9,928 nucleotides of DNA, from positions 1-9,928 of the forward strand of contig CALGOL010000534.1 in assembly GCA_937960755.1 (NCBI GenBank), given 5' to 3'. The translations under genes and the position numbers were made by a program. The notes beneath the pieces were generated by a model. The model searched no databases. It had not been told where the DNA came from and saw nothing but the letters and a program-made list of their open reading frames with translations. Origin of the DNA: an uncultured Azospirillum sp. (lineage in GTDB: Bacteria > Pseudomonadota > Alphaproteobacteria > Azospirillales > Azospirillaceae). Shown here in pieces: positions 1 to 6,436 of this stretch. The number at the start of each line of letters is the position of its first letter. The first letter of the stretch is position 1.

Positions 1-618
1 GCCCGGACCGCCGCCAGCGCCGCGGCCTACGCCCGCTCCAAGGCGGAAGGCGAAGCGGCGGTCCGGGCGTCGTTCCCCGGCGCCGCCATTCTGCGGCCGT
101 CCATCGTCTTCGGCCCCGAAGACGGCTTCTTCAACAAATTCGCCGCCATGGCGCAAATCGCCCCGGCCTTGCCGCTGATCGGCGGCGGCGAAACCAAGTT
201 CCAGCCGGTCTATGTCGCCGATCTGGCCGAAGCCCTGGCGACCGCCGCGGTCAGCGACGCCGCCGCCGGCAAGACCTATGAGATTGGCGGCCCGGTGGTC
301 TACAGCTTCAAGCAATTGCTGGAATTCACGCTGAAGACCATTGAACGGCCGAACGTCTGCCTTGCGCCGGTGCCGTGGAAGGCGGCGGAAATTCTCGGCG
401 GCGTTTTGGAGAAGACCCCGGTGATCGCCCCGGCGCTGACCCGCGACCAGGTCGAGATGCTGAAGACCGACAACGTGCTGTCCGGCAATCTGCCCGGCCT
501 CGCCGAATTGGGGGTGAAGGAGCCGGCGCTGGTGGAGGTCGAAGTTCCGGCTTACCTGCAACGCTTTATCGAAGGCGGCCTTTACGCCCGCCTGCGCTCC
601 GGCCAGCGCGCGGCGTAA
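1..618 (+). CDS. NDUFA9-like complex I-associated NAD(P)-binding protein, 3' part
   Basis: This is the C-terminal 205 residues of an atypical short-chain dehydrogenase/NAD-dependent epimerase-like protein; the start and the N-terminal Rossmann glycine motif lie before the window. The frame is open from base 1 to the TAA at 616-618. The visible part begins near the SDR catalytic pair, a YxxxK with Tyr10 and Lys14 of the fragment. It continues with an ILRPSIVFGPED stretch (typical of extended SDRs after the catalytic helix), a VYVADLAEAL segment and a YEIGGP segment, which are the usual family landmarks in the substrate-binding half. In Alphaproteobacteria this family is annotated as the complex I NDUFA9 subunit family, a non-catalytic nucleotide-binding protein associated with NADH dehydrogenase in mitochondria. 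A generic NAD-dependent epimerase is the main alternative. The gene ends 136 bases before miaB, with a probable promoter between them, so the two may be transcribed separately. Confidence 0.78.
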   Translation, partial: ARTAASAAAYARSKAEGEAAVRASFPGAAILRPSIVFGPEDGFFNKFAAMAQIAPALPLIGGGETKFQPVYVADLAEALATAAVSDAAAGKTYEIGGPVVYSFKQLLEFTLKTIERPNVCLAPVPWKAAEILGGVLEKTPVIAPALTRDQVEMLKTDNVLSGNLPGLAELGVKEPALVEVEVPAYLQRFIEGGLYARLRSGQRAA

Positions 619-674
619 GGCGAAAGCGGCGGCGAATAAGCGGCGATACGGTCTTCACACCCGATGTTTGTGCT

Positions 675-703
675 TTGGCGCCGGGGGAAACGGCGGCTAT
701 GAT
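675..703 (+). promoter_or_regulatory. Probable sigma-70 promoter of the miaB operon
   Basis: TTGGCG (675-680) and TATGAT (698-703) are separated by 17 bases. The -10 box matches the consensus at five of six positions and the -35 box at its TTG core. The expected start of transcription near 710 leaves a leader of about 45 bases before the miaB ATG at 755. It lies in the only gap upstream of the operon. This is pattern recognition only. Confidence 0.4.
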
Positions 704-754
704 GCCGGCCGCCCCCGCGCCATCGCCGAAAAACGCCGCGGAATTTGTGGATTT

Positions 755-2194
755 ATGACCGTGAACCAGACCTCGCCGACCAAAACCGTCTCGCAAGCCG
801 ACGCCCCCGCTTTCGCCGCCAAAACAAAAAAAGTCCTGATTAAAACCTGGGGCTGCCAAATGAACGTGTACGATTCCGCCCGCATGGCGGACGTGCTGGC
901 GCCCCTGGGTTATGGACCGACGGAGGAGGCGGAGGACGCCGACATGGTGATCCTCAACACCTGCCACATCCGCGAAAAAGCCTCGGAAAAGGTGTTTTCC
1001 GATCTGGGCCGGCTGAAACCGCTGAAAGAGCGCAAGGCCAAGGCCGGCGACAGGATGATTATCGCGGTGGCGGGCTGCGTCGCCCAGGCCGAAGGCGAAG
1101 AGATCGTCGCCCGCGCGCCCTATGTCGATCTGGTGTTCGGTCCGCAGGCTTATCACACCCTGCCGGAAATGGTCGCCAAGGCGGCGCGGGCCGGCGGCGC
1201 GGTGCTCAACACCGACTTTCCCGCCGACAGCAAGTTCGACAGCTTGCCGCAAGAACAGGGCGGGCAGGGGGTTTCCGCCTTCCTCGCCGTGCAGGAAGGC
1301 TGCGACAAGTTTTGCACCTTCTGCGTCGTGCCCTACACCCGCGGCGCGGAGTATTCCCGTGGCGTGGCGCAGATTGTGGCGGAAGCCCGCAATCTGGTCG
1401 CGCAAGGCGCCAAGGAAATCAATCTGTTAGGCCAGAACGTCAACGCTTTTCATGGCGAAGGGCCTGACGGGAAGACCTGGGGGCTGGCGCGCCTGCTGGA
1501 AGCCTTGTCCGACATCGACGGGCTGGAGCGGCTGCGCTACACCACCTCGCACCCCCGCGACATGGAAGACGATTTGATCGCGGCGCACGGCCGGCTGCCC
1601 AAGCTGATGCCGTTCCTGCATTTGCCGATCCAGGCCGGCTCCGACCGCATCTTGCGGGCGATGAACCGCAAGCACACCGCCGACGACTATCGCCGGCTGG
1701 CGGACAAGCTGCGCGCGGCGCGGCCCGATCTGGCGCTGTCGGGGGATTTCATCGTGGGATATCCCGGCGAATCCGACGCCGACTTCGCCGACACCCTGCG
1801 GCTGGTGCAGGATGTCGGCTACGCCCAGGCGTATTCCTTCAAATACAGCCCGCGTCCCGGCACCCCGGCGGCGACCGAAGGCTTGCAGGTTCCCGAAGAC
1901 GTCAAAAGCGCCCGGCTGACCGCCTTGCAACAATTGCTGGAAGCCCAGCAGCTCGCCTTCAATCACGGCTTCATCGGCAAGACCGTGCCGGTGCTGTTCG
2001 ACCGCCGCGGCAAGCGCGACGGCCAGTTGCTCGGCCGCACGCCGCACATGCAGTCGGCGCACGCGCTGGCCGGCGACCGTCTGCTCGGCCAGATCGTCGA
2101 TGTCCGTATCGAGTCGGCTCACGTCAACAGTCTGGGCGGCCAAGTCGTCACCGTCGCTCCCGATGATGAAAACCCGGCGGAGCAGGCGGCGTGA
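755..2194 (+). CDS. miaB: tRNA-2-methylthio-N6-dimethylallyladenosine synthase MiaB
   Basis: MiaB is a cytoplasmic radical-SAM methylthiotransferase that converts i6A37 to ms2i6A37 in tRNAs reading UNN codons. The 479-residue product has the full family layout. The N-terminal UPF0004 domain carries the three cysteines of the auxiliary 4Fe-4S cluster: Cys34 in KTWGCQMN, Cys70 in NTCHIREKA and Cys108 in VAGCVAQ. The radical-SAM CxxxCxxC is Cys183, Cys187 and Cys190 in EGCDKFCTFC, followed by PYTRG. The HLPIQAGSD and DFIVGYPGE segments are also present, and a TRAM RNA-binding domain occupies about residues 405-467. The ATG at 755 is chosen because it gives the usual length. The frame stays open upstream to a TTG at 668, but that 29-residue extension is unlike the family and covers the probable promoter. 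No strong Shine-Dalgarno precedes the ATG. The stop overlaps the phoH GTG start by four bases (GTGA), indicating coupled translation. Confidence 0.95.
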   Translation: MTVNQTSPTKTVSQADAPAFAAKTKKVLIKTWGCQMNVYDSARMADVLAPLGYGPTEEAEDADMVILNTCHIREKASEKVFSDLGRLKPLKERKAKAGDRMIIAVAGCVAQAEGEEIVARAPYVDLVFGPQAYHTLPEMVAKAARAGGAVLNTDFPADSKFDSLPQEQGGQGVSAFLAVQEGCDKFCTFCVVPYTRGAEYSRGVAQIVAEARNLVAQGAKEINLLGQNVNAFHGEGPDGKTWGLARLLEALSDIDGLERLRYTTSHPRDMEDDLIAAHGRLPKLMPFLHLPIQAGSDRILRAMNRKHTADDYRRLADKLRAARPDLALSGDFIVGYPGESDADFADTLRLVQDVGYAQAYSFKYSPRPGTPAATEGLQVPEDVKSARLTALQQLLEAQQLAFNHGFIGKTVPVLFDRRGKRDGQLLGRTPHMQSAHALAGDRLLGQIVDVRIESAHVNSLGGQVVTVAPDDENPAEQAA

Positions 2195-3225
2195 GCGGGC
2201 GGGACGTCCGGCGGGTCGAACTGTCCTTCGACGACAACCGGCTGTTGCCGCTGCTCTATGGCGAGCACGACCGGCATTTGGCGCGCATTGAAACCCAGTT
2301 GGGGGTGCGGCTGGCGACCCGCGGCAACGTGCTGGCGGTTTCCGGCGATCCCGACGCGGTGGCGGTGGCGGAAGTGGCGCTGGGCGCGCTCTATGGCCGG
2401 TTGCAAAGCGGGCTGGAGGTGGGACCGGGCGAGGTTGACGCCGCGGTGCGCATCGCGTCGGCCGAAGACGTCGTCAATTCCGGCGCCGGCGCCGGCGTGC
2501 GCGAACAGGCGCTGGCCGCCATCGTCCGACCCGATTTGCGAATGAAGACCCGGCGGCGCGGCGCGGTCAGCCCGCGTTCCGCCATGCAAGGGGCCTATCT
2601 CAAGGCGCTGGCCGAAAGCGAAATGGTGTTCGGCGTCGGCCCGGCCGGCACCGGCAAGACCTATCTCGCCGTGGCGCAGGCCGTCGCCATGCTGCTGGCG
2701 GGGCAGGTGGAGCGCATCGTGCTCACCCGCCCGGCGGTGGAGGCGGGGGAGCGGCTGGGCTTCCTGCCCGGCGACATGCGCGACAAAGTCGACCCTTACC
2801 TGCGCCCGCTCTATGACGCGCTCAACGACATGATGCCGCCGGAGCAGGTGCAGCGCCGCATGGCGACCGGCGACATCGAGGTCGCGCCTCTGGCCTTCAT
2901 GCGCGGCCGCACCCTTGCAAATGCGTTCGTCATTCTGGACGAAGCGCAAAACACCACCGCCATGCAGATGAAAATGTTCCTCACCCGCTTGGGCGAGGGC
3001 GGGCGCATGGCGATCACCGGCGATCTCAGCCAGGTGGACTTGCCGCCGGGCCAGCGTTCCGGCCTCGCCGATGCGCTGGAGATTCTGGAAGGGGTGGAAG
3101 GCGTGCGGGTGGTGCGCTTTACCGATGTCGACGTGGTGCGCCATCCCTTGGTGGCGCGCATCGTGCGCGCTTACGACGCCAGGGCCGCCGCCGCGGCGAA
3201 AAATGGAACGGGTCATGGAAGATAA
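2191..3225 (+). CDS. phoH: PhoH family ATPase (YbeZ)
   Basis: A 344-residue PhoH/YbeZ-type P-loop ATPase. An N-terminal region of about 115 residues includes the short KH-like segment usual in this family (about residues 30-70). The ATPase core has Walker A GPAGTGKT at 150-157, Walker B VILDEAQN at 247-254 and a sensor-like ITGDLSQVDLP at about 275-285. It is a cytoplasmic protein. In several bacteria YbeZ interacts with YbeY and is linked to RNA metabolism, though its exact substrate is not settled. The GTG start at 2191 overlaps the miaB stop and has GGAG at 2179-2182, eight bases upstream, which supports the start. The 3' end overlaps ybeY. The miaB-phoH-ybeY-corC order is the classic ybeZYX arrangement, so the assignment rests on both motif and context. 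The C-terminal tail is alanine- and glycine-rich. Confidence 0.93.
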   Translation: MSGRDVRRVELSFDDNRLLPLLYGEHDRHLARIETQLGVRLATRGNVLAVSGDPDAVAVAEVALGALYGRLQSGLEVGPGEVDAAVRIASAEDVVNSGAGAGVREQALAAIVRPDLRMKTRRRGAVSPRSAMQGAYLKALAESEMVFGVGPAGTGKTYLAVAQAVAMLLAGQVERIVLTRPAVEAGERLGFLPGDMRDKVDPYLRPLYDALNDMMPPEQVQRRMATGDIEVAPLAFMRGRTLANAFVILDEAQNTTAMQMKMFLTRLGEGGRMAITGDLSQVDLPPGQRSGLADALEILEGVEGVRVVRFTDVDVVRHPLVARIVRAYDARAAAAAKNGTGHGR

Positions 3226-3733
3226 GGCGGGCAAGCTGAGCGAGGTGGAGATCATCGTCTCCATCCAGGCCGGCGATTGGGACGAACGTTTTGAAGCGCT
3301 GGCGGAGAAAGCCGCCAACGCCGCACTGACCATGGCCGGCGATTTGCCCGAAGGCGCCGTCGAACTTTCCATCGTGCTGGCCGACGACGCGCTGGTTCAA
3401 CAGCTTAACCGCGACTACCGCGGCAAGGACAAGCCGACCAACGTGCTGTCGTTCGCCTTTGAGGACGCCGAAGGCCCGGACGCCGGGGAGGACGCCCCGA
3501 CCTTGCTGGGCGACGTCGTCGTCGCGCAACAGACGGTGGCGCGGGAAGCCGCCGAGCAGGGAAAAACTTTCGACGCTCACTTCATGCACCTTGTAGCGCA
3601 TGGGGTATTGCATCTGTTAGGCTATGACCACGAGGCGGAGGATGAAGCCGCGGAGATGGAGCGGCTGGAGACGGCGGCGATGGCGGCGTTGGGCTTTCCC
3701 GACCCCTACGCCGAACGGCCCGGCGGCGACTGA
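3215..3733 (+). CDS. ybeY: Endoribonuclease / rRNA maturation factor YbeY
   Basis: YbeY is a zinc-dependent single-strand endoribonuclease involved in 16S rRNA 3'-end maturation and 70S ribosome quality control. The 172-residue product has the diagnostic zinc motif HGVLHLLGYDH, an Hx3Hx5H with His129, His133 and His139. The conserved N-terminal half includes LNRDYRGKDKPTNVLSF (about 65-80) and LLGDVVV (about 97-103). Two starts are possible. The ATG at 3215 overlaps phoH by 11 bases and has a purine-rich GGAACGGG just upstream. The ATG at 3203 has no visible ribosome site, so 3215 is preferred. The length is normal for Alphaproteobacteria, where a short acidic insert (here about 83-95) is common. 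Translation is probably coupled to phoH, its usual partner gene. Confidence 0.94.
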   Translation: MEDKAGKLSEVEIIVSIQAGDWDERFEALAEKAANAALTMAGDLPEGAVELSIVLADDALVQQLNRDYRGKDKPTNVLSFAFEDAEGPDAGEDAPTLLGDVVVAQQTVAREAAEQGKTFDAHFMHLVAHGVLHLLGYDHEAEDEAAEMERLETAAMAALGFPDPYAERPGGD

Positions 3734-3777
3734 TTCCGAGCGGTGGAGACCTCCCGAAACGGCTCAACCAAAAGGCC

Positions 3778-4680
3778 ATGAGCGACATATCCGACAGTCG
3801 GTCGCCCCGCGAAGGGGCAGACGAAGAAGGCGGCTCCATCGCCGGCTTGTTCCGCAACTGGTTCCGTTCCGCAGTGAAGGGGCGCAGCGACGCCACCTTG
3901 CGCGACGCCATCGAAGAATTAATCGAAGAACCGGCGGATAGCCAGGACGCGCTGGGAGCGGGCGAAAAGCTGCTGCTCGGCAACATCTTGAAGCTGCGCG
4001 ACCGCACCGTGGTCGACGTCATGGTGCCGCGGGTGGACATCATTGCGGTCGATGTCGAAACGCCGCTGCCGGAACTGATCCGCCGCTTCGCCGACGACGC
4101 CCATTCCCGCATGCCGGTCTACCGAGAGAACCTCGACGACGTGTTGGGCATGGTCCATATCAAGGACGTGCTGTCGCTGATGGTCGGGCAAAAGCGCGCC
4201 GAGCTGAAAGACGTGCTGCGGGAAGTGCCGATCGTCGCCCCGTCCATGCCGGTGTTGGACCTGCTGTTGCAGATGCGCGAAAGCCGCCAGCACATGGCCT
4301 TGGTGGTGGACGAATTCGGCGGCATCGACGGCTTGGTGACCATTGAAGATCTGGTTGAAGAAATCGTCGGCGAGATTGAGGACGAACACGACGACGAGGA
4401 GTCGCCGCCGCTGATCGAACGGCCGGACGGTTCGTTGCTGGCCGACGCCCGCGTCTCCATTGAAGATTTCGAGGAGAGGGTCGGGCCGGTGCTGACCGAC
4501 GAGGAGCGCGAGGACATCGACACCCTGGGCGGTCTGGTGGTGTCGCTGGCCGGCCGGGTGCCGGGGCGGGGCGAGCTGCTGCGCCATGCCTCCGGCATTG
4601 AGTTTGAGGTGGTGGACGCCGACCCGCGGCGGCTGAAGCGCTTACGGGTGCGCAACGCGCCGCGCCGCGGCGAGGGGTGA
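3778..4680 (+). CDS. corC: CBS-domain hemolysin/CorC family protein
   Basis: A 300-residue soluble CorC/HlyC-type protein. After a variable N-terminus (about 1-65) comes the family signature VMVPRVDIIAV (81-91). A CBS pair follows: the first domain at about 83-140 contains SRMPVY, and the second at about 150-205 contains VVDEFGGIDGLVTIEDLVEEIVGEIEDE. The C-terminal CorC_HlyC (transporter-associated) domain spans about 215-295. There is no N-terminal DUF21 membrane domain, so this is the short cytoplasmic form. CBS pairs bind adenine nucleotides. E. coli CorC (YbeX) was first linked to magnesium and cobalt efflux and is now also linked to ribosome metabolism; the hemolysin name is historical. 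It starts 44 bases after ybeY. The Shine-Dalgarno is weak: AAGG at 3772-3775 is very close to the ATG. In many relatives the next gene is lnt, which is absent here. Confidence 0.88.
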   Translation: MSDISDSRSPREGADEEGGSIAGLFRNWFRSAVKGRSDATLRDAIEELIEEPADSQDALGAGEKLLLGNILKLRDRTVVDVMVPRVDIIAVDVETPLPELIRRFADDAHSRMPVYRENLDDVLGMVHIKDVLSLMVGQKRAELKDVLREVPIVAPSMPVLDLLLQMRESRQHMALVVDEFGGIDGLVTIEDLVEEIVGEIEDEHDDEESPPLIERPDGSLLADARVSIEDFEERVGPVLTDEEREDIDTLGGLVVSLAGRVPGRGELLRHASGIEFEVVDADPRRLKRLRVRNAPRRGEG

Positions 4681-4712
4681 TCCTGTCCCGGCGCCGTGAA
4701 AGGAGGCCGTAA

Positions 4713-4916
4713 ATGAGCAAGAAAGAAATCGCTCCCGCCGACTCCGGCGACGTCAATATGTCGTCAGACGACGTCGCCTTGGCGATTCAGCGCGCCTCGG
4801 AGAAGAGCCCGCAATTGCAGATGCTGCGCGACAAGCTGATTAAGGCGATTGAAAGCTCTGACGGCGGCATGGAATCGCTGGTCCGAGTAATCCGCTCCAA
4901 GCTGCACGAGGGCTGA
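4713..4916 (+). CDS. Small hypothetical protein (67 residues) ending the miaB operon
   Basis: I do not recognise this protein. It is probably real: a consensus-like AAAGGAGG at 4699-4706 lies six bases before the ATG, codon use is like that of the upstream genes, and it sits only 32 bases after corC on the same strand. The 67-residue product has no cysteine, signal peptide or membrane segment. Its N-terminal 20 residues are polar and probably flexible. The rest (about 18-64) looks mainly helical, with a charged amphipathic pattern (LRDKLIKAIESSDGGMESLV) broken by a Gly-Gly at 52-53, suggesting a small two-helix cytoplasmic protein. A probable terminator overlaps its 3' end, marking the end of the operon. 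No function is proposed. Confidence 0.7.
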   Translation: MSKKEIAPADSGDVNMSSDDVALAIQRASEKSPQLQMLRDKLIKAIESSDGGMESLVRVIRSKLHEG

Positions 4917-4930
4917 GGGGGCGATTTTTT
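4893..4930 (+). terminator. Probable intrinsic terminator of the miaB operon
   Basis: CGCTCC (4893-4898) can pair with GGGGCG (4918-4923), including one G-U pair. An inner AGC/GCT stem (4900-4902 with 4912-4914) sits within it, and A plus six T follow directly at 4924-4930. The stem overlaps the stop codon of the 67-residue gene. A competing hairpin uses the same G-run: CTGAGGGGG (4913-4921) with CCCCC and TCAG at 4935-4944, which would put the T-run in its loop. The gap between the two convergent genes is only 40 bases, so a stop signal is expected here. The exact fold is uncertain. Confidence 0.4.
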
Positions 4931-4956
4931 GTCTCCCCCGTCAGTGTCAGGCGTTA

Positions 4957-6051
4957 CTATGATTTTTCTGATACTTTTATGAATAAATCTACCAGGCTGG
5001 TGTTGATATAATAATTCATACGCCCAACTTGGCGTTTTTCGATAAAACCCGCTTCGGTCAATTGCTCAAGATAACGGGAGGCCGTCTGACGCGTAATATT
5101 TAGTTCGCTTTGCAAGAAGTCTATTTTGGTGTAAGGGTGTCGGAATAAATTGTTTAGTAAATCTTGAGAATATATTTTCGGCATATCACTGCGGATACGG
5201 TGTTTGTAATCCGACATCTGACTGCGAATCCCGTCAATCAACGCCAGCGTCGAGCGCGAGGTGGAAGCGACGGCCCGCAACATGTAGAGCGCCCAAGCTT
5301 CCCATGCGCCGTCGTCGCGCACCGCCTGAAGCAGTCGGTAATACTCGCCTTTGCTTTCGGTGATTGCGCGGCTGAGATAAAGAATCGGGATGTCCAGCAA
5401 CCCCACTCTAGTCAAATAGAGCACGTTTAGAATGCGGCCCAGACGGCCGTTGCCGTCCGGGAAAGGATGAATGCTTTCAAACTGATGGTGAATCACCGTC
5501 ATTTTGACCAGCGGGTCAAGATCCGATAGAGCATCGTCGTTAATGAAGCGCTCCAGCGCCGTCATATGAGCAATGATTTCCTGTCCGTTTTGAGGCGGAA
5601 CGTAAACGGTGTCGCCAGTCTGGTCGTTTTTAAGCGTTGTTCCAGGTGTGACGCGAAATTCTCCTGTCGTGCGCTTCAGGGTTTGAAACATAGAGATCAA
5701 TGTGTTGTTCGTAATCAGACCTTCAGAGGCATACATTGCTTTAAATCCCAGCTTCAGAGCGTCGCGGTAGCGCGCCACTTCTTTAGCCGCCGCCGAACGC
5801 GGACCTTCTGGAAACAAATCCGCTTGGAACAATTCGTCTTGCGTCGTGACGATGTTTTCAATTTCTGAGCTGGCTTTCGCCTCTTGTAATGAAAGCGTGT
5901 CGATCAGGATGCCTTGATTGGGTATCGCCTTGGCTAATCCTTTGACTTCCGCCAAGTAGCGATGAGCCTCGCTCGCCGCCCTTAACACCGCCGGAGTCTC
6001 CAGCTCAAAAGAGGGCGGCAGCGACGGTATGTGATAGGATGGCTTTAACAT
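4957..6051 (-). CDS. Fic-family AMP-transferase, class II, with C-terminal winged helix
   Basis: Fic enzymes transfer AMP (or another nucleotide part) from a nucleotide to a hydroxyl side chain of a target protein. The 364-residue product is typical of the stand-alone SoFic-like type. A Fic_N region (about 1-85) contains the inhibitory-helix motif SSEIEN at 61-66, which fits [S/T]xxxE[G/N] and whose Glu65 would block productive ATP binding. A flap region lies near 140-155. The core motif HPFPDGNGRLGR at 195-206 is complete, with catalytic His195 and anion-binding Asn201/Arg203. The C-terminal winged helix (about 297-350) contains NITRQTASRYLEQL, a recognition-helix-like stretch, so DNA binding is possible. 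Because the inhibitor is built in, no separate antitoxin gene is needed and none is seen. The gene is convergent to the miaB operon. It is visibly more AT-rich than its neighbours and uses more A/T-ending codons, suggesting acquisition. It has no strong Shine-Dalgarno. Its cellular target cannot be inferred. Confidence 0.93.
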   Translation of the reverse strand: MLKPSYHIPSLPPSFELETPAVLRAASEAHRYLAEVKGLAKAIPNQGILIDTLSLQEAKASSEIENIVTTQDELFQADLFPEGPRSAAAKEVARYRDALKLGFKAMYASEGLITNNTLISMFQTLKRTTGEFRVTPGTTLKNDQTGDTVYVPPQNGQEIIAHMTALERFINDDALSDLDPLVKMTVIHHQFESIHPFPDGNGRLGRILNVLYLTRVGLLDIPILYLSRAITESKGEYYRLLQAVRDDGAWEAWALYMLRAVASTSRSTLALIDGIRSQMSDYKHRIRSDMPKIYSQDLLNNLFRHPYTKIDFLQSELNITRQTASRYLEQLTEAGFIEKRQVGRMNYYINTSLVDLFIKVSEKS

Positions 6052-6063
6052 GTGAGACTCGAC

Positions 6064-6110
6064 GTGTTAACAAAACGGCGTTTTTCTAACACATTTTTTT
6101 GATGTGTTAA
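6064..6110. promoter_or_regulatory. Overlapping palindromes upstream of fic, candidate operator
   Basis: Three copies of GTGTTA lie in alternating orientation at 6064-6069 (+), 6087-6092 (-) and 6104-6109 (+). The first two form a 29-base imperfect palindrome (6064-6092) with 13-base arms matching at 11 positions around a central GGC. The second and third form a perfect 8-base inverted repeat, TAACACAT (6087-6094) and ATGTGTTA (6102-6109), with a 7-base spacer. The array begins 13 bases before the fic start codon, where its promoter should be. A regulator, perhaps the winged helix of the Fic protein itself, could bind here; that part is inference. Confidence 0.5.
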
Positions 6111-6176
6111 AGGAGCGACCATTTTGCGAACATGTCCGAGCTCGCCTCATCGTTACGCTAACTCGCAGGCAAACGA

Positions 6177-6206
6177 AAAAGCCCGGCGAATAATCGCCGG
6201 GCTTTT
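6177..6206 (-). terminator. Bidirectional intrinsic terminator downstream of tRNA-Ala
   Basis: GCCCGGCGA (6181-6189) and TCGCCGGGC (6194-6202) form a perfect 9-base GC-rich stem with an ATAA loop. It is flanked by AAAA (6177-6180) and TTTT (6203-6206), which extend the pairing to 13 bases. On the - strand the T-tract is five bases long (6180-6176), and the hairpin follows the tRNA 3' end after seven bases, so its main role is probably tRNA termination. The symmetry would also stop + strand transcripts. It separates the tRNA from fic. Confidence 0.85.
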
Positions 6207-6213
6207 CCGAATT

Positions 6214-6289
<76 letters not shown>

Positions 6290-6339
6290 GAAACTTGCGT
6301 TTCTAATCTCTGGGTCAGCCAATCGGCTGCGGTGGCGGG

Positions 6340-6369
6340 GGTATAATGCGGAACAGCCCTGTCATGCAA
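6340..6369 (-). promoter_or_regulatory. Probable promoter of tRNA-Ala
   Basis: On the - strand, TTGCAT (6369-6364) and TATACC (6345-6340) are 18 bases apart, followed by a very GC-rich discriminator region. The start would be near 6333, giving a leader of about 44 bases that contains a small CAGCC/GGCTG hairpin (6316-6329). A GC-rich discriminator is usual for stringently controlled stable-RNA promoters. The match is moderate. Confidence 0.4.
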
Positions 6370-6436
6370 GCGAAAAATTTCATCTCTGCGACGGTTTAAC
6401 TTATCCCCGCGCGCCCCGTCACCGCCGCGGCCGGCG

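Noticed and set aside
668..754. Upstream TTG start for miaB adding 29 residues
   Set aside because: The extension is unlike MiaB N-termini and covers the probable promoter; the ATG at 755 gives the normal length.
566..1405. 279-codon open frame on the - strand
   Set aside because: It lies opposite miaB, including its radical-SAM cysteines, and has no family features.
2119..3372. 417-codon open frame on the - strand
   Set aside because: It lies entirely opposite phoH and ybeY, is His/Arg/Gly-rich with no recognisable domain, and is a typical shadow of high-GC genes.
4957..6051. Fic plus antitoxin toxin-antitoxin pair
   Set aside because: There is no small antitoxin gene next to it. The inhibitory helix is inside the Fic protein, as in class II enzymes.
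6132..6161. Nine-codon ATG frame upstream of the tRNA terminator
   Set aside because: The nearest ribosome-site-like AGGAG is about 16 bases away and the peptide is too short to support.
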